A program made the position numbers and the translations under genes. Shown here one piece after another: positions 19,061 through 27,532 of a DNA stretch of 64,000 bases (position 1 is its first letter; each line of letters opens with the position of its first letter). Location: contig JAHLLH010000001.1 in NCBI GenBank assembly GCA_020444265.1, positions 1 through 64,000 of the forward strand, written 5' to 3'. The notes beneath the pieces were generated by a model that was given only the letters and a program-made list of their open reading frames with translations, was not told the DNA's origin and made no database searches. The DNA is from a bacterium. Lineage in GTDB: Bacteria; Electryoneota; Electryoneia; Electryoneales; Electryoneaceae.

Positions 19061-20355
19061 TAAAACACCAATTCTGTACCATCCGGTACGACGGCATCCT
19101 TGTGAATAACCAGTACGCCATCGCGCAGGGTCCAGAAGTTGCCCTGCTTATCCTCGACATCGTTCCCGACCAGCTTCACATTGTTGCCGATGCGGGCGTT
19201 TTTGTCCACAATGGTCCGCTCGATGTGGCATCCCGACCCGATCCCGACAGCGGGACGGTTCTTCAGGGAATTTTCGGCGCGATCCTCGTCATTCTCATAG
19301 TAATCCGCACCCATCAGGATCGAGGACTTGATCGTGGACCGTCCGATCAGGCTGCGAATGCCGACCATCGCACGATTAATGCTCGCGCCATCGAGAATGC
19401 ACCCCTCGGTCAATAAGGTTCGCTCGAGCTGGGCATTGTTGACTAGCTTCGCCGGGGGCAGGTGACGGGTGCGGGTGTACATCCGGTCAACTTCATCGTA
19501 GAAACTGAACTTTGGCACCGGGTCGGCGAAGGCGAGGTTGGCATCGAAGAAGGCACGAATCGTTCCAATGTCCTCCCAATAGCCGTTGAACATGTGCGAA
19601 TACATCTTCATACCATGCTCGATGGCATAAGGAAGGATCTGCTTGCCGAAGTCCTCGTCATCACTTGCTTCCAGCAGCTCGATCAACGCTTCCCGTTTGA
19701 AGACATAGACACCCATGTTCGCGAGGAACAAGCCCTTCCGGACTTCTTCATCGCGCAGCTCAAAGTAACGGGGCGCGATTTCGAGCGTATCAACAATCGC
19801 ATCATCCTTCGGTTTCTCGACAAAACGCTGAATCCCGCCGTGATCGTCGATCTCCATCACCCCCAGTTCGGAGACCTTGTCGCGCGCGACTTCGAGGGCC
19901 GCGACGGTGATATCGGCATCGCGTTCACGGTGCTCGGCGATCATCTTCTCATAGTCCATCCGGTAGATGTGGTCGCCGGAGAGGATAAGGAACTCGTCGA
20001 AACGGTAGCGGTTGGTGTGCCTGAGCGTCTTGCGCACGGCATCAGCAGTGCCCTGGTACCAGTCGCTGGTGCCCATCCCTTCCGTCTGCTCGGCGGCGAG
20101 GATGCTGACAAAACCGGTGCGACGGAAACTGTCAAAACGGTAGGCCTGGGCGACATGGTGGTTCAGGGATTGGGCGAGGAACTGGGTCAGTACAAAAATC
20201 CGGTTGACCCCGGAGTTGATGCAGTTGGAGATCGGAACATCAATCAGACGGTACTTGCCTGCGAGAGGGACTGCTGGTTTGGAACGTTCCTTGGTCAGGG
20301 GATGGAGGCGGGTGCCACGTCCCCCACCAAGAATCAGGGCCAAAACGTTGTGCAT
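19060..20355 (-). CDS. glgC: Glucose-1-phosphate adenylyltransferase (ADP-glucose pyrophosphorylase)
   Basis: 431 residues, normal for GlgC. It makes ADP-glucose from glucose-1-phosphate and ATP, the committing step of bacterial glycogen synthesis. Key motifs: LALILGGGRGTRLHPLT nucleotide loop at the N-terminus, KPAVPLAGKYRLIDVPISNC, GTADAVRKT, SGDHIYRMDY near 130, and FVEKPKDD. The C-terminal left-handed beta-helix (ILDGASINRAMVGIRS) carries allosteric sites. The third of three tandem start codons (20355) has GGGAG at 6 bases and is preferred. It follows deoC after a 67-base gap and is the last gene of the minus-strand run from rnhB. Confidence 0.95.
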   Translation of the reverse strand: MHNVLALILGGGRGTRLHPLTKERSKPAVPLAGKYRLIDVPISNCINSGVNRIFVLTQFLAQSLNHHVAQAYRFDSFRRTGFVSILAAEQTEGMGTSDWYQGTADAVRKTLRHTNRYRFDEFLILSGDHIYRMDYEKMIAEHRERDADITVAALEVARDKVSELGVMEIDDHGGIQRFVEKPKDDAIVDTLEIAPRYFELRDEEVRKGLFLANMGVYVFKREALIELLEASDDEDFGKQILPYAIEHGMKMYSHMFNGYWEDIGTIRAFFDANLAFADPVPKFSFYDEVDRMYTRTRHLPPAKLVNNAQLERTLLTEGCILDGASINRAMVGIRSLIGRSTIKSSILMGADYYENDEDRAENSLKNRPAVGIGSGCHIERTIVDKNARIGNNVKLVGNDVEDKQGNFWTLRDGVLVIHKDAVVPDGTELVF

Positions 20356-20422
20356 CATCAACTCCCATGTTTACCGGAACATGTTGATCGAGCTGCTCGA
20401 AGGTTGGTGCACAGGATGAGGA

Positions 20423-21109
20423 TCATGCAAATACGGTGGCGGCCTCATCGAGAATCTTGAGGGTCGAGGAGGCACCGATCCGTGTTGCTCCTGCTTCGAC
20501 CATCGCCTGTAAATCAGCAAGCGTGCGGATACCACCCGCTGCTTTGACACCAACCGTCTCCCCGGCAACACTGGCCATGAGAGCCACCGCGCTGATCGTT
20601 GCACCACTCTTGGCGAATCCTGTGGAGGTTTTGATGAAATCCGCCCCACCAGCGATCGATGCCTTGCTGGCGGCTACAATTTCCTGATCCGTCAACTCGC
20701 AAATCTCGAAAATCACCTTGAGAACGTTGTCCCCAATCGCAGCTTTAACCGTACGCACGGCCTTCTCGACGGCGGCCCAGTCGCCCATTTTTGCCAGCCC
20801 GATGGGTTGGACCATGTCAATTTCGCTGGCACCATCGCGCACAGCTCGCTCCGCTTCTTGCGCGATCAATTCGAATCGATTCGCACCGTGCGGAAAACCG
20901 ACAACCGAGCAGGCGAGCACCTCGCTGCCTTTGAGCACGTCTGCAACATCGCGCACCCAATAGGGCTGGACACAGGCGCTGGCGGTGCCCGCGTTCAGCG
21001 CTTCCAGTGCAACGGCGATCACCTGCTCACGGGTTGCCGCAGGGGCAAGGATGGTGTGATCGATCAGTTTTGCAACCTCAGCGACCGAGTTTGGTTGAGA
21101 TACAGGCAT
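20423..21109 (-). CDS. deoC: Deoxyribose-phosphate aldolase
   Basis: 228 residues. It cleaves 2-deoxyribose-5-phosphate to acetaldehyde and glyceraldehyde-3-phosphate in deoxynucleoside breakdown. The fold is the expected TIM barrel with LIDHTIL at the start, VLKVIFEICELT carrying one conserved Lys, and GADFIKTSTGF with the Schiff-base Lys, then VGVKAAGGIRT. AAGGAA stands 6 bases before the ATG. It lies 10 bases after the ybjQ-like gene. A purine nucleoside phosphorylase gene on the other strand at 24217 belongs to the same salvage route. Confidence 0.95.
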   Translation of the reverse strand: MPVSQPNSVAEVAKLIDHTILAPAATREQVIAVALEALNAGTASACVQPYWVRDVADVLKGSEVLACSVVGFPHGANRFELIAQEAERAVRDGASEIDMVQPIGLAKMGDWAAVEKAVRTVKAAIGDNVLKVIFEICELTDQEIVAASKASIAGGADFIKTSTGFAKSGATISAVALMASVAGETVGVKAAGGIRTLADLQAMVEAGATRIGASSTLKILDEAATVFA

Positions 21110-21119
21110 GGGTCGTTCC

Positions 21120-21431
21120 TTAGATCCGGACAGCCGTTCCGGCCGCGGTTACCATCAGCATGCCTTCGCGAACGACTTCGTAGTCGAGGTCTACACCGAC
21201 AACAGCATTGGCACCCAACGTCAGGGCTTCTTCTTCCATCTCTTTCAGGCTGATCAGGCGTGCCTTTTTCAACTGACTCTCATAAGCACCGGATCGTCCA
21301 CCAATTATATCCGAGATCGACGCGAAGACATCACGAAATACATTGGCACCCATGATCGCTTCTCCGCTGACAACACCGAGATAATCCTTGATCGGGTGGC
21401 CCTCAATCGTAGGCGTGGTGGAAATAATCAT
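21120..21431 (-). CDS. ybjQ: YbjQ/UPF0145 family protein
   Basis: 103 residues, normal for the family. It runs [32 protein letters not shown]... and ends with the [13 protein letters not shown] and MVTAAGTAV strands typical of UPF0145 (YbjQ). Members form pentamers; the function is not established. The ATG overlaps the stop of the mutase gene as ATGA, so the two are translationally coupled. Confidence 0.9.
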   Translation of the reverse strand: MIISTTPTIEGHPIKDYLGVVSGEAIMGANVFRDVFASISDIIGGRSGAYESQLKKARLISLKEMEEEALTLGANAVVGVDLDYEVVREGMLMVTAAGTAVRI

Positions 21432-22789
21432 GCCTCGTTCCCTTTCATCGCTTCGGTGGCACGATCTGCCAGGGTTTGCGCATCGTCGCGGTTTTTTGCT
21501 TCTGAGAAAATGCGGACGATGGGTTCTGTATTGGAGAGGCGCACATGGACCCACCCTTCGGGTAGATCGACACGGATACCATCCCGCTCGTCGTAGGCGG
21601 CCGATTCACCAAATTCGCCACGGATTCGTGCACGCATCTCAGTGGCATCAACACCCTTTGCAGGTGCCTTGCGCTTCAGCATGGTGTATTTCGGCAGACG
21701 GCTGACCAAGACACTCAACGGCTCACCCGCTTCGGCCATCAAGCTGAGGATCAGGGCGGTGCCGACCATTGCATCACGGTTCGAGTGAACCGTTGCGAGC
21801 ATCACGCCACCGTTCCCCTCGCCGCCGATGATAGAGTCGCGTGCATCCATCTCCATCGCCACATGAGCCTCACCGACCGGGGTACGGTAGCAGGGAACTC
21901 CGAACTGCTGGGCGATGTCCTCGACAGCACGAGTTGTAGAGAGGTTGCAGACTACTGGACCTGGCTTCAGCTGAAGCACTCGTTTGACTGCCAGTGCGAG
22001 TGTCAATTCTTCGCCAATCGGCTGGCCTTGCTCATCAATGATAGCGAGACGGTCTCCATCTGGATCGAGTGCCAGCCCGATATCCATGCCCTCGTTGCTG
22101 ACCAGATTGCTCAGGTCGCCCAGGTTCTGGGCCAGGGGTTCCGCTTCACGGGCAAAATCACCGTTCAGCTCTCCATGCACCTTCCGTAAATCGCAACCAA
22201 GTTCGTGCAGCAGGTTGGGCATGATCATGTTGCCGACCGAGTTGATCGCATCCACACCAACACGAAACTGACGGCGACGGATGGTAGCGACATCGACATA
22301 GGGGTCGTCGAGGATCTTACGGATATGGTGCTCGACTCCACCGCCCTCATAGGCAACAACCTTGCCGAGGTGCATGGAATCGACGTAGTCGAACTGGCCC
22401 GATTCCACGAGATCGTTCAACTCACCCCCCTCGTCTGGTCCGAGGAAACGGCCCCGGTTGTCGAGGAATTTCATCGCGTTCCAACCGGTTGGGTTGTGAC
22501 TGGCGGTGACACAGATGCCGCCCGAAGCTTCCAGGTGCTCCACCATCAGTTCGATTGTGGGTGTGGTTGCTAACCCGAGGTCGATCACTTCACAGCCCGT
22601 GGCAATCAAGCCAGAAAAAAGAGCCGAGCGGACCATGTGACGTGACGGACGGGTATCCCCGCCGACTACCACACGTCCACCTTTGAGCCACGTTCCGAAC
22701 GCAGCTCCGTACCGTGCCACAACTTCCGGAGTGAGGCCGTCTCCGACCACACCACGAACTCCTGCGACACCTGTCATCAAGGTTGCCAT
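21428..22789 (-). CDS. Alpha-D-phosphohexomutase (phosphoglucosamine/phosphomannomutase type)
   Basis: 453 residues, all four mutase domains: [16 protein letters not shown] at the start, the catalytic phosphoserine loop [15 protein letters not shown] near 95, the metal loop [12 protein letters not shown] near 235, the sugar-binding loop IGGEGNGGV near 320 and the phosphate loop [11 protein letters not shown] near 425. It interconverts 1- and 6-phosphates of a hexose. GEGNGG in place of the GEQSGH of bacterial GlmM is the form common in archaeal-type phosphoglucosamine mutases, so the exact sugar is open. Start at the ATG before ATLMTGVAG; longer readings lack family residues. Confidence 0.88.
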   Translation of the reverse strand: MATLMTGVAGVRGVVGDGLTPEVVARYGAAFGTWLKGGRVVVGGDTRPSRHMVRSALFSGLIATGCEVIDLGLATTPTIELMVEHLEASGGICVTASHNPTGWNAMKFLDNRGRFLGPDEGGELNDLVESGQFDYVDSMHLGKVVAYEGGGVEHHIRKILDDPYVDVATIRRRQFRVGVDAINSVGNMIMPNLLHELGCDLRKVHGELNGDFAREAEPLAQNLGDLSNLVSNEGMDIGLALDPDGDRLAIIDEQGQPIGEELTLALAVKRVLQLKPGPVVCNLSTTRAVEDIAQQFGVPCYRTPVGEAHVAMEMDARDSIIGGEGNGGVMLATVHSNRDAMVGTALILSLMAEAGEPLSVLVSRLPKYTMLKRKAPAKGVDATEMRARIRGEFGESAAYDERDGIRVDLPEGWVHVRLSNTEPIVRIFSEAKNRDDAQTLADRATEAMKGNEA

Positions 22790-22921
22790 ATGCAACACTC
22801 TTCCGTTTGAACAATTGCTGCCCAATATACAGCGGGGGGTGGAGAACGACAAGCGGACAAGCTTGTACGCTACCCTTTCCCGCAAGGAAATGGGATGTCA
22901 ATCTATAGTGTTTTCAACCAA

Positions 22922-23290
22922 CTAAACTCGTCCCGGACGAACCGCATCCACAAAGTGGTGGATGGTCACTTTCGGCTCCAGCTCGACAACACAAACATCG
23001 ATTCGTACTGGTGGCAGGGGATCGGGCAACTCCGCCACCAATGCTTCTGCGACACGCAGAAGTTGTTTTTGTTTCGAGGGCGGTACCTTGTCCGATGGGT
23101 CGTAACCACCCAACAGGTGCACGGTTCGGACTTCAATGATCACCAGTTCGTCCCCGTCCCACATCAGCAAATCCAACTCGCCGGACTTGCGTCGCAGGTT
23201 TCTGGCGACCGCACGGAAGCCCTTTCGTTTCAGATACTTCTCCGCGAGCTGTTCGCCCTTCTTGCCAGTAGCGAGTCGATCGTGGCTCAT
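22922..23290 (-). CDS. yraN: YraN/UPF0102 family protein
   Basis: 122 residues. It shows the family's nuclease-like core: GKKGEQLAEKYLKRKGF, ARNLRRKSGELDLLMWDGDELVIIEVRT and a C-terminal RIDVCVVE strand. The acidic residues and the ExK-like step (here EVR) match the restriction-endonuclease-like fold of UPF0102, which has no firmly assigned role. The ATG lies 4 bases after the rnhB stop, the usual rnhB-yraN pairing. Confidence 0.9.
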   Translation of the reverse strand: MSHDRLATGKKGEQLAEKYLKRKGFRAVARNLRRKSGELDLLMWDGDELVIIEVRTVHLLGGYDPSDKVPPSKQKQLLRVAEALVAELPDPLPPVRIDVCVVELEPKVTIHHFVDAVRPGRV

Positions 23291-23294
23291 TGCA

Positions 23295-24017
23295 TCATCC
23301 CTTCGCCAGGGGCAAATCACCGATGGCGACCCGGTCACCGTCCAAGCCCGCAATGGTAAAGCTCAAACGGTGGATGGGGCAACGGCCATGTTGCAGCAGC
23401 GAGCGCCGGTGAAGTTCCGTCGGATAGCCCTTATGCTGACGGAATCCATAAACCGGGAATTTTTCATCTAGTTCGCACATGAGCTTGTCACGGTACACTT
23501 TAGCGAGGATTGACGCTGCGCCAATGCTGAAACTACGTGAATCGCCCTTGATCAGGTTGAGCTGACGACCTGTCGCAAGGGAGGGAATACGGCCATCGAC
23601 CAGCAGGGTCGGCCAGTCACTTCCTCGCTTGTCTGCCACCTCACGAGCTGCCAGGGTCATTGCTTCGGCTGTTGCACCGAGAATGTTGATCTCATCGATA
23701 CGGACCGGGTCTACCGCGACAATCGACCAGGCTACGGCCAATTCCTTGATCTGCTCAAAGAGAACTTCGCGTCGTTTCTTCGAGACAACTTTCGAGTCCC
23801 CAATTCCCTCCAAACGTGCGTCCGGGTCAAAGGATGTCGCCGCAGCAACCACCGGACCTGCGAGCGGGCCACGTCCCGCCTCGTCAATTCCGATCACCGT
23901 CACACCGTCCTGCCAGAGTTCGAGCTCTGGGCCGTATGCGGCACCATTGCCCTTGAGAGGGGATTGGGAAACAGGATCGAAGGGCAGAGGGGATGCAGTG
24001 GGTTTAAATCGCGGCAT
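23295..24017 (-). CDS. rnhB: Ribonuclease HII
   Basis: 240 residues. It removes ribonucleotides and RNA from RNA-DNA hybrids. Motifs are VIGIDEAGRGPLAGPVVAAA near residue 42 (Asp-Glu active site), DSKVVSKKRRE, and KGDSRSFSIGAASILAKVYRD with the third acidic site. There is a ~38-residue N-terminal tail ahead of the catalytic domain with no recognised motif; the start could lie further in. yraN follows at once. Confidence 0.93.
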   Translation of the reverse strand: MPRFKPTASPLPFDPVSQSPLKGNGAAYGPELELWQDGVTVIGIDEAGRGPLAGPVVAAATSFDPDARLEGIGDSKVVSKKRREVLFEQIKELAVAWSIVAVDPVRIDEINILGATAEAMTLAAREVADKRGSDWPTLLVDGRIPSLATGRQLNLIKGDSRSFSIGAASILAKVYRDKLMCELDEKFPVYGFRQHKGYPTELHRRSLLQHGRCPIHRLSFTIAGLDGDRVAIGDLPLAKG

Positions 24018-24216
24018 GGGTCGAACGTCTCTCCGGCCTGAGAGTTAGGTTGCGAAAGAAAGATGGGCCCACAAGGTGAGAGTCTGCAACGGATGCAACC
24101 ATCAAGTCCAAGCTCCCTGACCAGCACACAAGTGGAGAATTGTCTGCCAGATGGGGGCGCATCAGGACCAGAAGTTGGATTATCTTTACACACTCGGACA
24201 AAAGTGAGATTGTAGA

Positions 24217-25053
24217 ATGCGTGAAACCAATGATCCAGGTATACGAGCCGCACATGATTACGTCGCGGAACGTATACCAGAGACTCCCCGACTCGGACTG
24301 ATACTAGGTAGTGGCTTGGGATCCTTCGCAGATGAAGTCAGCAATCCGGTGGTCATTCCGACCGGCGAGATTCCCGGCTACCCGGTGTCCACCGTCCCTG
24401 GTCATGCGGGCCGTCTCGTGTTTGGACGGATTGATGATGTTCCCGTTGTGGTGGTGCAGGGCCGAGTGCACTTCTATGAGGGATACCCGATGGAGCAGGT
24501 GGTGATGCCGGCACGTCTTGTTGCTGCCCTCGGGGTAACTGTGCTTGTGGTGACCAATGCTTCCGGTGCGATGGGCGACCATCTCGACCCGGGCGATTTG
24601 ATGTCCATCACCGATCACATCAACATGATGGGTACCAACCCCCTGATCGGCCAGACCTGGGGTTTTGATCGTTTCCCGGACATGAGCATGGCCTATCATC
24701 CTGAATTGCGGAAGCGTTTGCATGCAGTCGCTGAGCAGGAAGGCATCAAGCTGAAAGAGGGCGTACTGGGGGGCTTCATGGGACCGACCTACGAGACCTC
24801 CGCTGAAGTCCGTTTTCTCAAATCGATCGGTGCGGATGCCGCCTGTATGTCGACCATTCCCGAAGTGATTGCTTCGGCAAGGCTGAAACTTCCGGTGGTC
24901 GGAGTTTCCTGCATCACCAACAAGGCAACCGGGATTAGCCCGACTCCGTTGACCCATGAGGAAGTGACTGAAACTGCTGCGAAGGTGGAGATGAAGTTCC
25001 GCCGCTTGTTGCGAGCTGCGGTCCCTGAACTTGCGAAGGAACTCGCCAGATAA
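24217..25053 (+). CDS. punA: Purine nucleoside phosphorylase (trimeric PNP type)
   Basis: 278 residues. It splits purine (deoxy)nucleosides with phosphate. Family motifs: LGLILGSGLGSFADEV near 26, VPGHAGRLVFG, VVVQGRVHFYEGYP near 80, VTNASGAMG near 112, the base-binding GFMGPTYETSAEVRF near 188 and VGVSCITNKATGIS near 227 with the Asn that contacts the purine ring. The deoxyribose-1-phosphate it yields could feed the DeoC route (deoC at 20423). A strong start at the ATG after GTGAG is plausible. Confidence 0.93.
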   Translation: MRETNDPGIRAAHDYVAERIPETPRLGLILGSGLGSFADEVSNPVVIPTGEIPGYPVSTVPGHAGRLVFGRIDDVPVVVVQGRVHFYEGYPMEQVVMPARLVAALGVTVLVVTNASGAMGDHLDPGDLMSITDHINMMGTNPLIGQTWGFDRFPDMSMAYHPELRKRLHAVAEQEGIKLKEGVLGGFMGPTYETSAEVRFLKSIGADAACMSTIPEVIASARLKLPVVGVSCITNKATGISPTPLTHEEVTETAAKVEMKFRRLLRAAVPELAKELAR

Positions 25054-25128
25054 CTTTAAGTGGCTTGGGTGCCCCGTCACCCAAGCGTGCATATCAGCTC
25101 ACACCGTTATCTACGTCCCGCGAAAAAC

Positions 25129-25159
25129 GTGCCCTGGCTTGCAAGTCAAGCCGGGGCAC
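25129..25159. repeat. REP-like hairpin, copy 2
   Basis: Arms GTGCCCTGGCTT (25129-25140) and AAGCCGGGGCAC (25148-25159) pair over 12 bases with one G-T pair; the loop is GCAAGTC. Its sequence matches copy 1 at 148-170 almost throughout, and flanking CGAAAA and TGTT are also shared. It lies between the converging PNP and RluD-type genes, where it could act as a terminator for both. Confidence 0.65.
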
Positions 25160-25193
25160 CTGTTTACTCCGATCCATTCAGTCCGAAACAGTG

Positions 25194-26192
25194 TCACAAC
25201 ATGTTTTCGCGCAGATACTCGACCAATGTGGCCATGTCCTCAGGTAGATCCCCCTCGAACCGCACCATTTCCTTGCTGACCGGGTGCTCAAAACCCAGTA
25301 ATCGCGCGTGCAGAGCTTGACGTGGCATCAGGTCGAGGGCTTCGCGTGCGATGGTCCGTTGGAAAGAAGTCATCCGGGCGAGACCGTGCATCCGTCCGCC
25401 ATACGTCGAATCGCCGAAGACCGACCACCCTTTGTGTGCCATGTGGACACGGATCTGGTGGGTGCGTCCAGTTTCCAGGCGTAACGCCACCAATGATGCG
25501 AATCCATACCGCTCACGTACCTTCCAGTGAGTGATGGCACGTTTCCCGCCTTCGACGACAGCATATTTTTTTCTGTTGCCGGGGTGCCGCAGGAGCGGGG
25601 CATTGATTGTGCCTTTATCAGGCGGGTCGCCCCAGACCACGGCGGCATACTCACGTTCGATATCGTGGTCGTGAAAACGGCGACCCAGGGTGGTCATTAC
25701 CTCGTCACTCTTGGCGATCACAATCAGGCCGGAAGTATCTTTGTCGAGGCGGTGAACGATCCCTGGTCGCATGGTCGGGCCACCCGGGTTAGGCAGGTTC
25801 TGGTAACGACCCAGCAGGGCGTTCACCAGAGTTCCGCTGCTGTGCCCTGCGGCGGGATGGACCACCATCCCGGCGGGTTTATCGATGACCAGCAGATGTT
25901 CGTCCTCAAAGACAATCTCCAGCGGGATATCTTCTGGGGCTGCCGGGGGACGAGGAGGATGGGGGAAGACGACCTCGATGATCGACCCGCCTGGCACAAT
26001 CGCCGAGGCTTTCGATGGATTGCCATTGACCGTGATCGAACCATCCGCGATCAGCTTCTGGACACGGTTGCGGCTGATTTTCGGGAGACGGCTGACCACA
26101 AGCTGGTCCAGGCGCTGCTGAGCGGAATAGCCTTCCTCCACTTCGAGCGTCACACGGTTTACACCATCTGCCGGAATCTCGGGTCGTTTCAT
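25194..26192 (-). CDS. RluD-type 23S rRNA pseudouridine synthase
   Basis: 332 residues: an N-terminal S4 RNA-binding domain (QQRLDQLVVSRLPKISRNRVQKLI) and the RluA/RluD catalytic domain with PGIVHRLDKDTSGLIVIAK, whose Asp is catalytic, plus LETGRTHQIRVH near 260. It converts chosen uridines of large-subunit rRNA to pseudouridine. The target positions cannot be told from sequence. ATG at 26192 is preferred; a GTG 18 bases upstream is also possible, and neither has a good ribosome site. Confidence 0.88.
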   Translation of the reverse strand: MKRPEIPADGVNRVTLEVEEGYSAQQRLDQLVVSRLPKISRNRVQKLIADGSITVNGNPSKASAIVPGGSIIEVVFPHPPRPPAAPEDIPLEIVFEDEHLLVIDKPAGMVVHPAAGHSSGTLVNALLGRYQNLPNPGGPTMRPGIVHRLDKDTSGLIVIAKSDEVMTTLGRRFHDHDIEREYAAVVWGDPPDKGTINAPLLRHPGNRKKYAVVEGGKRAITHWKVRERYGFASLVALRLETGRTHQIRVHMAHKGWSVFGDSTYGGRMHGLARMTSFQRTIAREALDLMPRQALHARLLGFEHPVSKEMVRFEGDLPEDMATLVEYLRENML

Positions 26193-26293
26193 AGGGGGAA
26201 GATAGGTCACACGAGGGCGGTTCGCATCTGGCGGATCGCAACAGGGAGCGTTAGCTTCTCACACACACACAACCTTCCGCGAAAGCTTGCGCC

Positions 26294-27529
26294 ATGCACG
26301 ATCCACTTGCTCAAGATAATCGGACCGATCCTCAGCTACCCCTCAAAGAGAAAGGCAGCCAGCGAAAAGAGTTGATACGAGCGTTGACCGCAACCCTCTT
26401 TTTTGGCGCGGCAGGCGGTATTGTCACCTCGATTTTGAACAATTACCTCGCCGATGTGCACCTGTTGGATGCGGAAGGTCGTGGCTGGCTGGAATTCCCG
26501 CGTGAACTACCCGGTTTCCTCATCATGTTCGTTGCGGGAGGCCTGCTCACCTTGATGCGTGAGACGAAAATGGCCGCCTTGGCGATGTTCTTCACCGCGT
26601 TGGGAGGAGTTGGCCTGGGATGGTTGAGCCCTACCACAGCCTTGATGGTGGCCTGGGTAGCCACATGGTCGATGGGCGATCATATCATTTTTGCGGTCGA
26701 AGGTCCCATCGGCCTGAAATTGGCGAAAAAGGGTGGGGAAGGACGGCGTCTCGGTCACTTCGGCGGGGCGCGAAACCTGGGGACGATCACCGGCGTGGGT
26801 GTGATCTACCTGCTCTCGAAATGGATCGGCCCACGATACGAAGTCTTCTTCACCGTCATGGCAGGGGCGGCGGTCATTGCGGGTGTGCTTTACTCGACGT
26901 TGAAGATTGGGAAAGGGGAGAAACGTTCCCGTCGGATCGTATTCAAGAAAAAATACGGCATTTTCTACGCCATCAGCGCGCTATTTGGGATCCGGAAGCA
27001 AATCTTTCTCGTTTTCGGATCATGGGTGCTGGTGTCGCTGCATGATGTTCCCGTCTCGACCATCGCTCTACTCTATTTTATCGCCGCTACGTTGGGTGTC
27101 TTCCTGCGACCCCTGTTGGGGGATGTGATTGACTGGGTCGGGGAGAGGGTGGTACTGGCAGCGGACGAGATTCTGCTGTTGGTCATCTGCCTGACCTATG
27201 CGTTTGCCACGGACATTTTCCCGCAACATGTCGCCCTCTACGTTCTGTTTGGCGCCTACATCTTCGATAATCTGTTGTTCGCCTTGCGTATCGCACGAAC
27301 CACTTACTTGAAGAAAATTGCGGACGATCCGGCCGATATCACACCGACCATTTCCATGGGAATAACCATCGATCATGCTGTGGCAATGTCGTTGCCCGTG
27401 CTGTCGGGATATATCTGGGAGGCGTGGGGTTTCCGCTACGTCTTCCTGATCGCGGGCGCTATTGCAATAGTAGGATTTTTTGTGTGCTTGCAAATCAAGG
27501 TGCCCAACGAGGAGACAGCAACCGTCTGA
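26294..27529 (+). CDS. MFS transporter
   Basis: 411 residues with about 11-12 hydrophobic segments and a basic middle loop (KIGKGEKRSRRIVFKKKYG near 210). The HFGGARNLGTITGVGVIY and GITIDHAVAMSLPVLSGYIWE segments are typical of the MFS fold. The substrate is unknown. Its stop and that of the converging histidine kinase lie only 3 bases apart, leaving no room for a separate terminator. Confidence 0.72.
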   Translation: MHDPLAQDNRTDPQLPLKEKGSQRKELIRALTATLFFGAAGGIVTSILNNYLADVHLLDAEGRGWLEFPRELPGFLIMFVAGGLLTLMRETKMAALAMFFTALGGVGLGWLSPTTALMVAWVATWSMGDHIIFAVEGPIGLKLAKKGGEGRRLGHFGGARNLGTITGVGVIYLLSKWIGPRYEVFFTVMAGAAVIAGVLYSTLKIGKGEKRSRRIVFKKKYGIFYAISALFGIRKQIFLVFGSWVLVSLHDVPVSTIALLYFIAATLGVFLRPLLGDVIDWVGERVVLAADEILLLVICLTYAFATDIFPQHVALYVLFGAYIFDNLLFALRIARTTYLKKIADDPADITPTISMGITIDHAVAMSLPVLSGYIWEAWGFRYVFLIAGAIAIVGFFVCLQIKVPNEETATV

Positions 27530-27532
27530 TCA

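Noticed and set aside
19462-20460. 332-codon plus-strand frame
   Set aside because: Fully opposite glgC, whose motifs and ribosome site are convincing; the plus-strand product has none.
24304-25092. 262-codon minus-strand frame
   Set aside because: Antisense to the clear purine nucleoside phosphorylase gene; His-rich product without motifs.
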